A DNA stretch of 40,400 bases from Candidatus Villigracilis vicinus (GCA_016721315.1 JADKIL010000015.1:1-40400), one strand, 5' to 3'. Shown: positions 16,929 through 26,390, counted from the stretch's first letter. Notes: a model not told the origin generated them from the letters alone. A program made the numbers and translations.

Positions 16929-17733
16929 ATAATTGTATATAAACAACTCTTTGCCTTTTTCAGCTTTACCTTGTTTGTAATTATTCATCCCATATTGCAA
17001 TTCCCATTCATGGATATGTGCAAATTTGAAATTATTTCTAATTTCAGGCGAATCGTCATAGGTAATAAGCCACGAATGCTTACAAGTTTTCATTGCTTGG
17101 GCAAAATCTTCATGACTAAAATCGGTGTGCAAAATGCCGTTTTTTCCATAAAGCTTTGATTTTGTCGCCACAAGATAGGGAGGGTCTAAAAAAGTAAAAA
17201 TTGTCTTGCTATCATTATTCAGCAGTTGGCGATAATCAAGATTTGTGATCTTAACACCTTGCAGAAGTTCGCCCATTTGTGCAACCCGCTCAACAGCAGA
17301 TTGAGTAAAACGCCCTTCAAAGGCTTGCTGGGAAAACCCACCCGCCTCTACCAAGCCTGAAAAAGTAATGCGATTCAAAACAAAAAAACGGACAGCACGC
17401 TCTATTTCGCTTAACTTTTGGGCATCCATCGCCACGAGCCTGTCAAATAGATTTCGACCGTTTGTATCATTCTTTTTTATCTTCAACACTTCGCGGGCAA
17501 GCATCTCCGAGTCGATTTGGATATGCTTCCAGAAAAAAATACAACTCTGGATTGATATCGTTGATCCAAAATCTGACTTCGGGGAATTTCTGCTTTAGGT
17601 GGATAAAAAAAGAGCCGCCACCGATGAACGGTTCGCGATATTCCTCAAACTTCCCAGGAATGAAAGGGCTGATCTGAGCAATGGCTCGTGTCTTGCCGCC
17701 GGGATAACGAAGAGGACTTTGGATTTTAGGCAT
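16920..17733 (-). pseudogene. DNA adenine methylase (D12 class), single frameshift
   Basis: The first 77 or so residues carry SPLRYPGGKTRAI (SAM binding) and EPFIGGGSFF. After about 17500 the frame changes and the second part carries VRFFVLNRITFSGL, the catalytic DPPY motif (FLDPPYLVATKS) and a normal C-terminus. Adding one base in GATGCTTGCCCG near 17500 restores one protein of about 270 residues, typical for Dam-like N6-adenine methyltransferases. No restriction enzyme gene is adjacent, so it would be an orphan methylase. One lesion with otherwise intact motifs means a very recent mutation or a sequence error. Positions 17734-17949 hold no gene. Confidence 0.82.
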
Positions 17734-17949
17734 AAGGAATTCTTAAATTACATAGCAATGGCAGAATCTTCTAAGGATTTTTGAATGATCTTTACATCTA
17801 CATCTCAAAGATACCATATCATCGCGAAGAAATGCTTTTGTGACTGTGTAACCTTTTACTTTGTTTACAAAATATTCAAGTAGGGGATTCCCGTATATAC
17901 GGCACAGGGGAAAAATGAAAGAATCTTCACAACAGAAATTCCCATTTAC

Positions 17950-20900
17950 ATGACACTTAAAAACAGATCCAAAAAGTTTCCTGAGCAAAACAGAGGCGGC
18001 ATGAATACAAAAGTGAAAAGCTTCCTGTCTTTCATCGATCGGCATATCTCTCTTCCTCCCAACCTGCTGGATGAAGTACAAGCTCGTACAGGTCGCCTGC
18101 TAAGCATCTATCTTTGGACGTTCATGATCACCATGACGACCGGGTGTTTCATTTTGATTTTGCTCTCTCCCGAGCAGATCTTCCGCCCTCTCTCTATCAC
18201 ACTTACCATCGACTCTCTCTATCTAACCTTATGGATTTTGATAAAACGCGGTTGGGGGCGGCTTGCAAATATTCTCACCATTGGCATTACCTGGTTCTTA
18301 TTGACAGGCGCCGTGCTAACCGGAGGCGGAGTCCACTCTGCGGCGTATGCAGGATATTTCATACTGACTTTTCTAACAGGCATCACACTGGGTGGTCGCT
18401 CCATGGTGCTGGTTGCCGTACTTAGCGGGTTTGCAGGGCTCGGCATGGAATTTTTTGAAAGCAATGGCTTGCTACCCGCAGCCCGTTATCAATTTACCCC
18501 TTTTCGCTTTACGATCATTCAAAGCATCATGCTGTTCATCCTGGTGCTTCTGCAATATTACGCAAGCTGGATCGTCAAACAGGCACAGAAGAAAGCACGG
18601 GACGAACTAAATGAACGCATGTTGACCGAACAGGCACTATCTGCCAGTCAACAGAGGTTTGCTGCCATATTTGAAAACAGCCCGATCCCTACAGCGCTCA
18701 CACAGGCAGATAATGGGCATTTGTTGGATGTCAACCCGATGTGGCTAAATTTAAGCGGCTTCACCCGTGAAGAAGTGATCGGCAAGAATGTACTAGACCT
18801 TGGCGTCTGGTCCAAGCCTGAAGATCGCGCTCACATGATCGAAATGCTGAAAACACAGGATTATGTTCACAATTTTGAAACCCTTTTGTGCAGAAAAGAT
18901 AAAGTTCTCCGTAATATTTCAGTATCTGTCAGAAAAACGAATCTAAACGGCATTGACTGCCTTGTGTTTCAAACCCTGGATATAACCGAAAAACTTGCGC
19001 TGGAACGTTCGCTATTTGAAAGCAATGAGCGGTTCAACCAGATCGCCATGCACATTCCACAGGTGTTCTGGATCTCTGAACGTATCGGCGGGCTTTCCTA
19101 TGTCAGCCCGGCGTATGAGACTATTTTTGGGCGGACCATAAATGAGATTTTCGAGGGCGGCTACGAATACATAGACATGATCCTGCCGGAAGACCGCCCC
19201 ATTGTCCAGAATGCGTTCGAACTTCAACTTCGCGGAGAACCCACTCAGGTGGAGTATCGGATTTCACGCCCCAATGGAACGATCCGCACGATCCATGATC
19301 GTTCCTTCCCGGTTTTCGATGCAAAAGGTCAACTATTACGAGTCATTGGCGTTGCCACTGATATCACCGAACAAAAACAGGCGGAATCGGAGCGTCGCGA
19401 ACTGATCGCTACTCTTGAAGATGCCGAGCAGCAAGTGGGGCTTGCCAGCTGGTCGCATGATGTTCTAACCGGAAAAGACAAGTGGAGCCCGCGTATGTTC
19501 ACCCTGTTTGGGTTTGACCCCCATGGGAGCATCCCAAGCATCCCAGAGTACTTGGAACGTATTCATCCCGAAGATCGTGCAATTCTGGGAGGTGTAATAC
19601 TTAAAATGATGGAGGGAGGAATAGAATCCAAAGACCCATTTATCTATCGTACCAATCCAGAATATGGGGAAATGCGCATCTTACAACCCTCCTACAGGCT
19701 TGAAAGAGGTCAGAACGGGCAGACGGTTAAATTTTACGGAACTGTTCTGGATATTACCGAGCGTACACGCGCAGAGGCGGAGGTCTATAACCGCCAACAG
19801 TTGCTGGAAAAAGTCATCCATGCCGGAAAGAACATCACAGCCATCTCTGATTTTGACCGATGTTTACGTGAGATCCACCATAATGTAATCACGAACCTTG
19901 GTTTTGATCGTGTCGGTTTATTTTTATACGATAAAGAGACGAATTTCATTCGCGGAACATACGGCACAGATCGAAACGGAAAGATAGAAAGGAACGACTG
20001 GTACCAAAGACCCGTTGAAGAATGGAGTTCATGGGATGTGGTCTTGAAAAACCCGAAAGGCATCTCATTGGATAATGATTTTCAAACACAGCACAACCTG
20101 CCTCAAGAAAGCGAAATGCATGGCGTGAAGCAGCATGTCACTATCGCAGCATGGGTGGGAGAAACCCCTGTGGCGTTGATCACCGTTGATAATTTAATGA
20201 CGCAAAGAACGATCACACCGGCAGACCTTGAAGCGCTGCAACTTTTTGCCGGTTATGCCGGGCTGGCGATCGAAAATGCGCGCATGCAAACCGGGCTGGA
20301 AAAGCTCGTTGAGCAGCGCACCAACGACGTCCGCCGCAGCGAAGCCACCTATCGCGCCCTATTCGAAGAATCTAATGATGGCATCTTCCTGCTCTCATCT
20401 ACAGGAAAGGAATTGCAGGCAAACCAGCATGTGCTGGACATGCTGGGTTATACACATGAAGAGTATCTGGAAGCGACCCACAATACTCAAAACCCTTTTA
20501 CAACAGATGCAGATCAACGCATCGATGCAAACGAAAAATTGGCAGCCATCTTGCGCGGTGAACAAATTGCTCCTTATGAGAGGATCTTAACTAAAAAGGA
20601 CGGGCAGAAAATCCATGTGGAGATCAACCTTTCCCCCATCCGTGATGAGACCGGGAAGATCATCATGATCCAAAGCCTGGTGCGTGATATCACCCAACGT
20701 AAAAAGGTGGAGGAGACCTTACGCCAAGCCAATCTCGAAATGGCGCGCGCCCTGCGAATGAAAGATGAGTTCCTGGCAAATATGAGCCATGAACTGCGTA
20801 CACCACTTAATGCAATTTTAGGGCTCTCAGAAAGCCTGCTGGATGGCGTTGGCGGCAGCACCACCGCACTGCAGCAGAAATATCTGAATATCATTCGGGA

Positions 20901-21906
20901 AAGCGGAGTCCATTTACTTGAGTTGATCAACGATATTCTGGACCTTGCCAAGATCGAATCCGGGCAGATCCAACTCAACCTCAAGGAAGTGAATATCCGC
21001 CAGATTTGCGAAGCCAGTCTACGCATTGTGGACCAACTGGCAAAAAAGAAGCACCACAAAATGGACTTGTTTATCGCAGATGGTGATGTTCCTCTCCTGG
21101 CAGATGAGCGCCATCTCAAACAGATGATCGTCAACCTACTTAGCAACGCCATCAAATTCACGCCGAATCATGGCGCGATCGCTATAAAAGTAGCGACGGA
21201 TCCAGCCCACAATATGGTATCCATCGAAGTTTCAGATACAGGCATCGGCGTGAAAGAAGAAGATTTGGAACGACTCTTCAAACCTTTTGTGCAATTAGAC
21301 TCTGGGCTGGCACGCGAATCCTCCGGCACCGGACTGGGATTAGCGCTTGTGGCGCAAATGGTGCGCTTGCATGGCGGTGGTGTGAAAGTCATCAGCGAGA
21401 TAGGGAAGGGGAGCAACTTTATTCTGTCTCTGCCTTTGACTCAGGCTATGGAAAAAAGAAACACCCCCAATCCTAAAGCGGCAACTCCAGGCATCGCAAC
21501 GCAAGACGTAAACAAAAATAATTCCGTTATATTGATCGCCGAAGATACTGAAAGCGCAGCCATGATGATCAAGGATTTCCTTGAAGCTTTCTCCTTTACC
21601 GTAGTGAGCGCTAATAACGGCGCTGACGCAATTGCAAAAGCAAATACGGTTCACCCAGATCTTATTTTGATGGATGTGCAAATGCCCGGCATGGATGGGA
21701 TTGAAGCCACCCGTATACTCAGACAGCAGTCGGAGTTTCAAACAACCCCGATCCTGGCTCTCACAGCACTTGCCATGACAAGTGACCGCGAACAATGCCT
21801 GGCAGCTGGCATGAATGACTATATAAGCAAACCCGTTGTATTACGAGAGTTATTGGCAATCATCCAAAATCATCTGAAGAGAAAAGAAGCGCCTGATATT
21901 TCCTAA
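17950..21906 (+). CDS. hybrid sensor histidine kinase with PAS, GAF and receiver domains
   Basis: This 1318-residue protein (a start at 18001 is also possible) has about five to six membrane segments at residues 48-215. PAS domains begin near 233, 359 and 491, a GAF domain spans about 619-775, and a fourth PAS begins near 798. The HisKA box has phospho-acceptor His947 (ANMSHELRTPLN). The HATPase domain has NLLSNAIKFT, DTGIGV and GTGLGLAL motifs. The C-terminal receiver has Asp1242 (LILMDVQMPGMDG). It should autophosphorylate on His947 and pass the phosphate to its own receiver and then to an unknown partner. No response regulator or Hpt gene is near, so it is an orphan. The input signal is unknown; GAF and PAS domains suggest small ligands, redox or light. 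Confidence 0.92.
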   Translation: MTLKNRSKKFPEQNRGGMNTKVKSFLSFIDRHISLPPNLLDEVQARTGRLLSIYLWTFMITMTTGCFILILLSPEQIFRPLSITLTIDSLYLTLWILIKRGWGRLANILTIGITWFLLTGAVLTGGGVHSAAYAGYFILTFLTGITLGGRSMVLVAVLSGFAGLGMEFFESNGLLPAARYQFTPFRFTIIQSIMLFILVLLQYYASWIVKQAQKKARDELNERMLTEQALSASQQRFAAIFENSPIPTALTQADNGHLLDVNPMWLNLSGFTREEVIGKNVLDLGVWSKPEDRAHMIEMLKTQDYVHNFETLLCRKDKVLRNISVSVRKTNLNGIDCLVFQTLDITEKLALERSLFESNERFNQIAMHIPQVFWISERIGGLSYVSPAYETIFGRTINEIFEGGYEYIDMILPEDRPIVQNAFELQLRGEPTQVEYRISRPNGTIRTIHDRSFPVFDAKGQLLRVIGVATDITEQKQAESERRELIATLEDAEQQVGLASWSHDVLTGKDKWSPRMFTLFGFDPHGSIPSIPEYLERIHPEDRAILGGVILKMMEGGIESKDPFIYRTNPEYGEMRILQPSYRLERGQNGQTVKFYGTVLDITERTRAEAEVYNRQQLLEKVIHAGKNITAISDFDRCLREIHHNVITNLGFDRVGLFLYDKETNFIRGTYGTDRNGKIERNDWYQRPVEEWSSWDVVLKNPKGISLDNDFQTQHNLPQESEMHGVKQHVTIAAWVGETPVALITVDNLMTQRTITPADLEALQLFAGYAGLAIENARMQTGLEKLVEQRTNDVRRSEATYRALFEESNDGIFLLSSTGKELQANQHVLDMLGYTHEEYLEATHNTQNPFTTDADQRIDANEKLAAILRGEQIAPYERILTKKDGQKIHVEINLSPIRDETGKIIMIQSLVRDITQRKKVEETLRQANLEMARALRMKDEFLANMSHELRTPLNAILGLSESLLDGVGGSTTALQQKYLNIIRESGVHLLELINDILDLAKIESGQIQLNLKEVNIRQICEASLRIVDQLAKKKHHKMDLFIADGDVPLLADERHLKQMIVNLLSNAIKFTPNHGAIAIKVATDPAHNMVSIEVSDTGIGVKEEDLERLFKPFVQLDSGLARESSGTGLGLALVAQMVRLHGGGVKVISEIGKGSNFILSLPLTQAMEKRNTPNPKAATPGIATQDVNKNNSVILIAEDTESAAMMIKDFLEAFSFTVVSANNGADAIAKANTVHPDLILMDVQMPGMDGIEATRILRQQSEFQTTPILALTALAMTSDREQCLAAGMNDYISKPVVLRELLAIIQNHLKRKEAPDIS

Positions 21907-21977
21907 GCGGCACACATCACCACATACGGTCTGACCTCTCTCGCAAAAGCGAGACGTTTTCCGTTATACTCGCGCCC

Positions 21978-22838
21978 ATGCACAGCCAATTCATTCAAAC
22001 CAATGGAGTCAAACTCCATGTGATGACCGACGGACCGGCAGAGGGAACGCCGGTCATTTTATTGCACGGCTTTCCTGAGTTCCATTATGGGTGGCGCAAA
22101 CAGGTCCCAGAGTTGGTGGCGGCGGGCTTTCGCGTCATCACACCGGACCAACGCGGGTATAACCTCTCGGATAAACCGCGCAGTATCCGTGCCTATGATG
22201 TCAACACATTGGCAAAAGACATCGTTGGGATATTCGACCATTTTGGGATTCAAAAAGCGCGGCTCGTCGGGCACGACTGGGGAGCCGTGGTGGCATGGAC
22301 GGTAGCATTGAACCACCCCGAACGCCTGGAAAAATTGACCATTCTCAATGTGCCGCATCCTGATGTGATGCAGCGTTTCATTTTGGAGAATGCCGAACAA
22401 CGCAAGAAATCCTGGTATGTATTTTTCTTTCAGATTCCTTTCTTTGTAGAATGGATTTTGCGCCGTGACGATTACCGCAACATGGCGCGTATGCTGGTCG
22501 GCTCGGGGCGCAAGAGTACCTTTCAACGCAGCGATATTGAGGAATACAAAAAGGCATGGTCTCAGCCCGGCGCGTTGACCGGGATGCTGAACTGGTATCG
22601 GAATATTTTCCGGGGAAGTCTGCGATCCATTTTTCAAAAGAAATCTGCAAGGCGGGTGAGCATCCCTACGTTGATATTGTGGGGCAAGAACGATGTGGCA
22701 CTCAGCCATGAAATGGTCCAGCCATCGCTGGAGTTATGCGATAACGGCTCGGCGGTCTTCTTCGAGAATGCCACTCATTGGGTGCAGCATGATGAAGCCA
22801 ATAAAGTCAACAAAAAACTGATCGAATTCCTGAGGTAA
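21978..22838 (+). CDS. alpha/beta hydrolase, epoxide-hydrolase-like
   Basis: This 286-residue protein has oxyanion-hole motif HGFPE at 30-34 and nucleophile elbow GHDWG with Asp100. A cap domain runs from about 135 to 225, and the catalytic His267 lies in ATHWVQHDEA. An Asp nucleophile with HGFPE is the pattern of soluble epoxide hydrolases and haloalkane dehalogenases; HGFPE favours the former. It should open epoxides to diols in the cytoplasm. The EamA transporter starts 3 bp later, so the two form an operon. A small hairpin (TCTCGC/GCGAGA, 21939-21954) lies before the gene. Confidence 0.85.
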   Translation: MHSQFIQTNGVKLHVMTDGPAEGTPVILLHGFPEFHYGWRKQVPELVAAGFRVITPDQRGYNLSDKPRSIRAYDVNTLAKDIVGIFDHFGIQKARLVGHDWGAVVAWTVALNHPERLEKLTILNVPHPDVMQRFILENAEQRKKSWYVFFFQIPFFVEWILRRDDYRNMARMLVGSGRKSTFQRSDIEEYKKAWSQPGALTGMLNWYRNIFRGSLRSIFQKKSARRVSIPTLILWGKNDVALSHEMVQPSLELCDNGSAVFFENATHWVQHDEANKVNKKLIEFLR

Positions 22839-22841
22839 TCC

Positions 22842-23699
22842 ATGCCGATTCTTGCACTAGTGATGTTGTTTCTATCTGCTTCGATGCACGCCTTGTGGAA
22901 CTTCCTGCTCAAGAGTGCGGAGGAAAAATATGTTGCCATGGGGTGGCAAACCATCTTAAGTGGCATACTGGCGCTGGTGGTGGTGGTTTTCTATGCTGGT
23001 CTGCCGCCGCGTGATATGTGGCTGTTCGCCATCATCAGCATGCTGCTGGAAGCTATTTATTTTATTTTGTTGTGTATTGCTTATAGCGATCATGACTTTT
23101 CATTGATATATCCCATTGCACGCGGAGCGGCGCCCGCCTTGTTGGTGTTGTGGACGGCGATCTTTTTGCAAGAGAAGTTGACGACCGGCGGATATATTGG
23201 TCTGGCAATGATCACCATCGGTATGATGGTCATTGGCGCAACAGCGTTGCTGCAAAGTAAAGGCGAAAAGGTTCACCTGAAAGGCATCCTGACCGCGTTG
23301 ACGGTGGCATTGATCATCTCCATGTACACTTTTATCGACGGCAAAGCAGTCCGCAGTGGACCCGCATTGCCGTATGGGCTGTCCATGTTCGTGATGGTTC
23401 CCTTCGTGACGACGCCCTACATCGCATATCACTATGGTATCGATTCATTCTCACGTGTTTGGAAGAAAAACAGAAATTATCTATTGATCGGCGGAGTTCT
23501 GGGACTCATCGCCTACATGTTGGCTTTATTTGCTTATACTTTTGCACCGCTCAGTTATTCGGGCGCGATCCGTGAGGTCAGTGCAGTGATCGGGGCACTG
23601 CTCGGCTGGCGCTTCTTGAAGGAGCAAATGGGCGGGGTGCGGGTGCTCGGCTCTGCCATTGTGTTTGCAGGGGTGATGGTCATTGCCATATTCGGGTAA
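22842..23699 (+). CDS. EamA/DMT-family transporter
   Basis: This 285-residue protein has about ten hydrophobic segments arranged as two EamA repeats. The typical start (ALWNFLLKSAEEKYVAMGWQ) and the end-of-repeat signature (AIFLQEKLTTGGYIGLAMITIG, then GWRFLKEQMGGVRVLGSAIV) are visible. The family exports amino acids, nucleotides or other metabolites. It is 3 bp downstream of the hydrolase and likely co-translated, so it may move that enzyme's substrate or product. The substrate cannot be read from the sequence. Confidence 0.85.
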   Translation: MPILALVMLFLSASMHALWNFLLKSAEEKYVAMGWQTILSGILALVVVVFYAGLPPRDMWLFAIISMLLEAIYFILLCIAYSDHDFSLIYPIARGAAPALLVLWTAIFLQEKLTTGGYIGLAMITIGMMVIGATALLQSKGEKVHLKGILTALTVALIISMYTFIDGKAVRSGPALPYGLSMFVMVPFVTTPYIAYHYGIDSFSRVWKKNRNYLLIGGVLGLIAYMLALFAYTFAPLSYSGAIREVSAVIGALLGWRFLKEQMGGVRVLGSAIVFAGVMVIAIFG

Positions 23700-23735
23700 G
23701 GATCGTTATTGGTTCGTTGATAAAAAGAGGTAAAC

Positions 23736-24155
23736 ATGCCAGATCAAGTATTCCCGGAACCCACAGTAGGAATCTTCATTTTCAATCAAGCCGGAGAAGT
23801 GTTGCTGCTAAAAAGCCACAAATGGCCCGGCAAGTATGTCGTGCCGGGCGGGCATGTGGAATTGGGTGAGCGGCTCGAAGAGGCGGCGATCCGTGAGGCA
23901 AAGGAGGAAACCGGGTTGGATATCTACGACCTGAAGTTCATCATGTTTCAACAGTTCATTCATGACCCGGCATTTTGGAAACACCGTCATTTCATCTTTT
24001 TCGATTTCGCCTGTAAGACCGATTCGCTCGAGGTGAAGCTTAATGATGAAGCGCAGGAATATGTCTGGGTCCAGCCGGAGGCGGCGCTTCAACTCGCTGT
24101 GGATACATACACACGGCTGTCCATCGAGAAAATCCTTGCAGGAAATTTGTCATAA
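23736..24155 (+). CDS. Nudix hydrolase
   Basis: This 139-residue protein has a complete Nudix box: Gly39, Glu45, Arg53-Glu54 and Glu57-Glu58, ending GLDI. The family cleaves nucleoside diphosphate-linked compounds with Mg2+ or Mn2+. PGKYVVPGGHVELGE and the late YVWVQPEAAL are normal for small MutT-like members. Ribosome binding site AGAGG precedes the ATG. The substrate is unknown. It stands alone between the transporter gene and the regulated aminotransferase. Confidence 0.87.
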   Translation: MPDQVFPEPTVGIFIFNQAGEVLLLKSHKWPGKYVVPGGHVELGERLEEAAIREAKEETGLDIYDLKFIMFQQFIHDPAFWKHRHFIFFDFACKTDSLEVKLNDEAQEYVWVQPEAALQLAVDTYTRLSIEKILAGNLS

Positions 24156-24186
24156 TTTTCAATACGCTTACAGTTACGAAAAACAG

Positions 24187-24215
24187 TTGCGCCCATCCCG
24201 GAAAATGAGTAAGAT
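24187..24215 (+). promoter_or_regulatory. candidate promoter of the aminotransferase leader
   Basis: TTGCGC (24187-24192), exactly 17 bp, then TAAGAT (24210-24215), a moderate sigma70 match. A transcript would start near 24222 and give a leader of about 118 nt before the aminotransferase. Confidence 0.5.
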
Positions 24216-24224
24216 AAGGGTGCC

Positions 24225-24272
24225 ATGAATGGATTTCTGGCTATACAACTTCCCGGCATGTTCATGCCATGA
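24225..24272 (+). CDS. possible 15-residue leader peptide
   Basis: ATG at 24225 opens MNGFLAIQLPGMFMP and stops at 24270-24272, 8 bases before the terminator stem. AAGGG lies 4 bases upstream, but the predicted transcript start is so near that translation might be leaderless. There is no run of one amino acid, so classic ribosome-stalling control is not obvious. It could be a chance small frame. Confidence 0.3.
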   Translation: MNGFLAIQLPGMFMP

Positions 24273-24280
24273 ATCAGCAA

Positions 24281-24317
24281 GCCTGATGGGTACCCGTGTA
24301 CCTGTCAGGCTTTTTTT
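24281..24317 (+). terminator. intrinsic terminator inside the leader, probable attenuator
   Basis: GCCTGATGGGTAC (24281-24293) pairs with GTACCTGTCAGGC (24298-24310) over 13 bp (two G-T pairs) with a CCGT loop, followed by seven Ts. It ends only 22 bp before the aminotransferase ATG, leaving no room for a promoter in between. It could also simply end the Nudix transcript. Confidence 0.75.
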
Positions 24318-24339
24318 ATCTTTTTACCAAGGAGTAAGA

Positions 24340-25575
24340 ATGCAGACACCCTGGGAGTATCGCTTCGCCCACCGCACACAAAAAATGGGAAGCTCGGTCA
24401 TCCGTGAGTTATTGAAGTTCACAGAACAGCCCGATCTTATTTCTTTTGCAGGCGGGCTGCCCGCACCGGAGGTATTTCCGGTTGAGCAGTTCCAGGAGGC
24501 ATGTAACCGCGTGCTGACGGAACATGGAGCGCAGGCTTTGCAGTACAGTACGACCGAGGGCTATCGCCCATTGCGCGAGATGATCTCGCGGCATACAGAC
24601 CGTTACAAAGTTTCGGTAACACCGGAAAATATTATGATCACTTCCGGGTCGCAGCAGGCACTGGATTTTATCGGCAGGTTGTTCATCAACCGCGGCGACT
24701 ACATTGTGGTTGAGTCACCGACCTATCTTGGGGCGTTGCAGGCGTGGAATGCATATGGAGCTCAATATATTTCCGTGCCCGCAGACGAGAACGGCATGAT
24801 CGTGGAAGAATTGGAGAACGCGCTGCGGGTCGGACCGAAATTTATCTACGTGCTCCCGAACTTTCAAAATCCCTCCGGTTCAACTCTCAGCCTCGAACGC
24901 CGTAAACGCTTGGTGGCGCTCGCCGACCAATATGGTGTACCGATCATCGAAGACGACCCATATGGTCAATTACGCTACGACGGAGAGCACCTGCCTTCGG
25001 TGGTATATCTGGATGCACAATATCGCAACGATGGCAGCCATGAATATACAGGCAATGTCATCTATCTCAGTACATTCTCAAAACTGCTGGCGCCGGGGCT
25101 GCGCCTGGCATGGGTGGTGGCACCGCCAAAGGTCATTCAAAAACTGGTGATGACCAAACAAGCCGCGGACCTGCACACCTCGAGTTTCAATCAACAGGTT
25201 GCTTATGAAGTGGGCAAAGGCGGATTTCTGGATGAGCATGTGAAGGTCATCCGCGCCACGTACAAGGAACGCCGTGATGTGATGCTTGAAATGATGGACG
25301 AGATGTTCCCCTCCGAAATGCGCTGGACTCATCCACAGGGCGGCATGTTCCTGTGGGGCATGATGCCCGAAGGTGTGGATGCGGCGGAAGTTTTGAAGAT
25401 CGCCATCGAACGCAAGGTGGCGTTCGTGCCGGGCGCAGCCTTCCACCCGAACGGTGGCGGCGCAAACACCATGCGTCTCAACTTCTCGTATTCTTCACCG
25501 GATCTGATCCGCGAGGGTATTACCCGACTTGGCACTACTCTCAAAGAAGCCCTGCAAAAGAACGGCAAACACTAA
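24340..25575 (+). CDS. PLP-dependent class I aminotransferase (LysN / MocR-like fold)
   Basis: This 411-residue fold-type I enzyme has SFAGGLPAPEVFP near the N-terminus, TSGSQQALDFIGRLF for cofactor binding, and PNFQNPSGSTLS and EDDPYGQLRY for PLP contacts. The Schiff-base Lys248 lies in STFSKLLAPGLRLAW. The pattern is that of 2-aminoadipate aminotransferase (LysN) and related multi-substrate enzymes without the GntR domain. Start 24340 has AAGGAG at 24329-24334; an upstream in-frame ATG at 24229 would run through the terminator hairpin and is rejected. It transfers amino groups between 2-oxoglutarate/glutamate and an amino acid. The leader terminator suggests control by read-through. Confidence 0.88.
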   Translation: MQTPWEYRFAHRTQKMGSSVIRELLKFTEQPDLISFAGGLPAPEVFPVEQFQEACNRVLTEHGAQALQYSTTEGYRPLREMISRHTDRYKVSVTPENIMITSGSQQALDFIGRLFINRGDYIVVESPTYLGALQAWNAYGAQYISVPADENGMIVEELENALRVGPKFIYVLPNFQNPSGSTLSLERRKRLVALADQYGVPIIEDDPYGQLRYDGEHLPSVVYLDAQYRNDGSHEYTGNVIYLSTFSKLLAPGLRLAWVVAPPKVIQKLVMTKQAADLHTSSFNQQVAYEVGKGGFLDEHVKVIRATYKERRDVMLEMMDEMFPSEMRWTHPQGGMFLWGMMPEGVDAAEVLKIAIERKVAFVPGAAFHPNGGGANTMRLNFSYSSPDLIREGITRLGTTLKEALQKNGKH

Positions 25576-25607
25576 CCTCGCATCTGTTCGTTCTATCATT
25601 ACCGTCA

Positions 25608-25657
25608 GAAAACAAAACTCACCTTCGAACCTCCTGGGTTTGGGTGAGTCTTGTTTT
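25608..25657 (+). terminator. terminator of the aminotransferase gene
   Basis: AAAACAAAACTCACC pairs with GGTGAGTCTTGTTTT with one mismatch across a 17-base loop, ending in TTGTTTT. It lies about 33 bp after the stop. Confidence 0.65.
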
Positions 25658-25718
25658 AAGAGCAAATGAAACGACTGTCCTTTTCACATTTATGTCTACA
25701 AGGCAGTTCAAAATCCTT

Positions 25719-25761
25719 CTCACGCCTGTCTGTACCATGTGCAGACAGGCGTGAGATTTTT
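25719..25761 (+). terminator. second strong terminator
   Basis: CTCACGCCTGTCTG (25719-25732) pairs perfectly with CAGACAGGCGTGAG (25742-25755), followed by ATTTTT. Together with the preceding hairpin it fills most of the 303-bp gap 25576-25878, which has no gene. Confidence 0.8.
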
Positions 25762-25878
25762 AGATAAGGTCTAGTACCAAAAGTGGATGGATTGATTCTG
25801 CGCCAAAGGGTTTAATTCACCCATCGAGATCAACTCAACGATTTAATCGTACCAGTTGGGAAAACAAAAGGAGAATTT

Positions 25879-26208
25879 ATGTTTCCACTAAAGATCAATG
25901 GCATCACCTATAACAGCTATCAGGAACTTCCCCCAGCCGAAAAGGAAGATTACGACAAAAAGATGGGGCTGGCGGGAGACAGGAACGGAAACAACCTTCC
26001 TGATTTTATGGATGGTGAATTTGCCCAAAGCATCTGGAATGCCACCCGGGCAGGTTTTGTGCTCAGAGGAAAAACGTACGCCAGCCTGGATGAAATGCCC
26101 GCCGACATGCGCGCTGAAATGATTACTGCCTTTAATAATTTATGGAACAATGGCATGCCGCACCCGATCGCTTACGAACTGATCTACAAAAAAAAGATCA
26201 CCGCCTGA
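25879..26208 (+). CDS. small protein with Ca-loop-like DxNxN motif, single-unit form
   Basis: This 109-residue protein has no signal or membrane segment. It contains a unit (INGITYNSYQELPPAEKEDY), then a Ca-binding-type loop DRNGNNLPDFMDGE, then a second, shorter unit (LRGKTYASLDEMPADMRAEM). The same order occurs in the protein at 27428, which adds a membrane tail. The loop resembles thrombospondin-3 or EF-hand loops (acidic residues at positions 1, 3, 5, 9 and 12). Ribosome binding site AAGGAG precedes the ATG, and a terminator follows at 26231. I do not recognise a named family, and the function is unknown. Confidence 0.8.
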   Translation: MFPLKINGITYNSYQELPPAEKEDYDKKMGLAGDRNGNNLPDFMDGEFAQSIWNATRAGFVLRGKTYASLDEMPADMRAEMITAFNNLWNNGMPHPIAYELIYKKKITA

Positions 26209-26230
26209 TAAACGCCACAACATAACTTCA

Positions 26231-26265
26231 GCAAAAGACCCGTCTCGCCAGGCGGGTCTTTTGCT
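26231..26265 (+). terminator. intrinsic terminator
   Basis: GCAAAAGACCCG (26231-26242) pairs with CGGGTCTTTTGC (26252-26263). The Ts are inside the stem end, as in many bidirectional terminators. It ends the small Ca-loop protein gene. Confidence 0.8.
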
Positions 26266-26390
26266 TTGATCTGCAATCTCAAATATGCGATCAACACATA
26301 AAAACTCCCTGCTCGAGAATTCCTTTACGAGTCGTTAATCAGCGGTTCAAAACCGGTTAAGTATGGGTCTTTATAATCCCGGTACAAATC

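Noticed and set aside
24225..24317. T-box riboswitch before the aminotransferase
   Set aside because: The conserved AGGGTGG antiterminator motif and a specifier stem are not visible.
25353..25754. 133-codon frame overlapping the aminotransferase end and the terminators
   Set aside because: Runs through two terminator hairpins and lies out of frame in a well-conserved gene.
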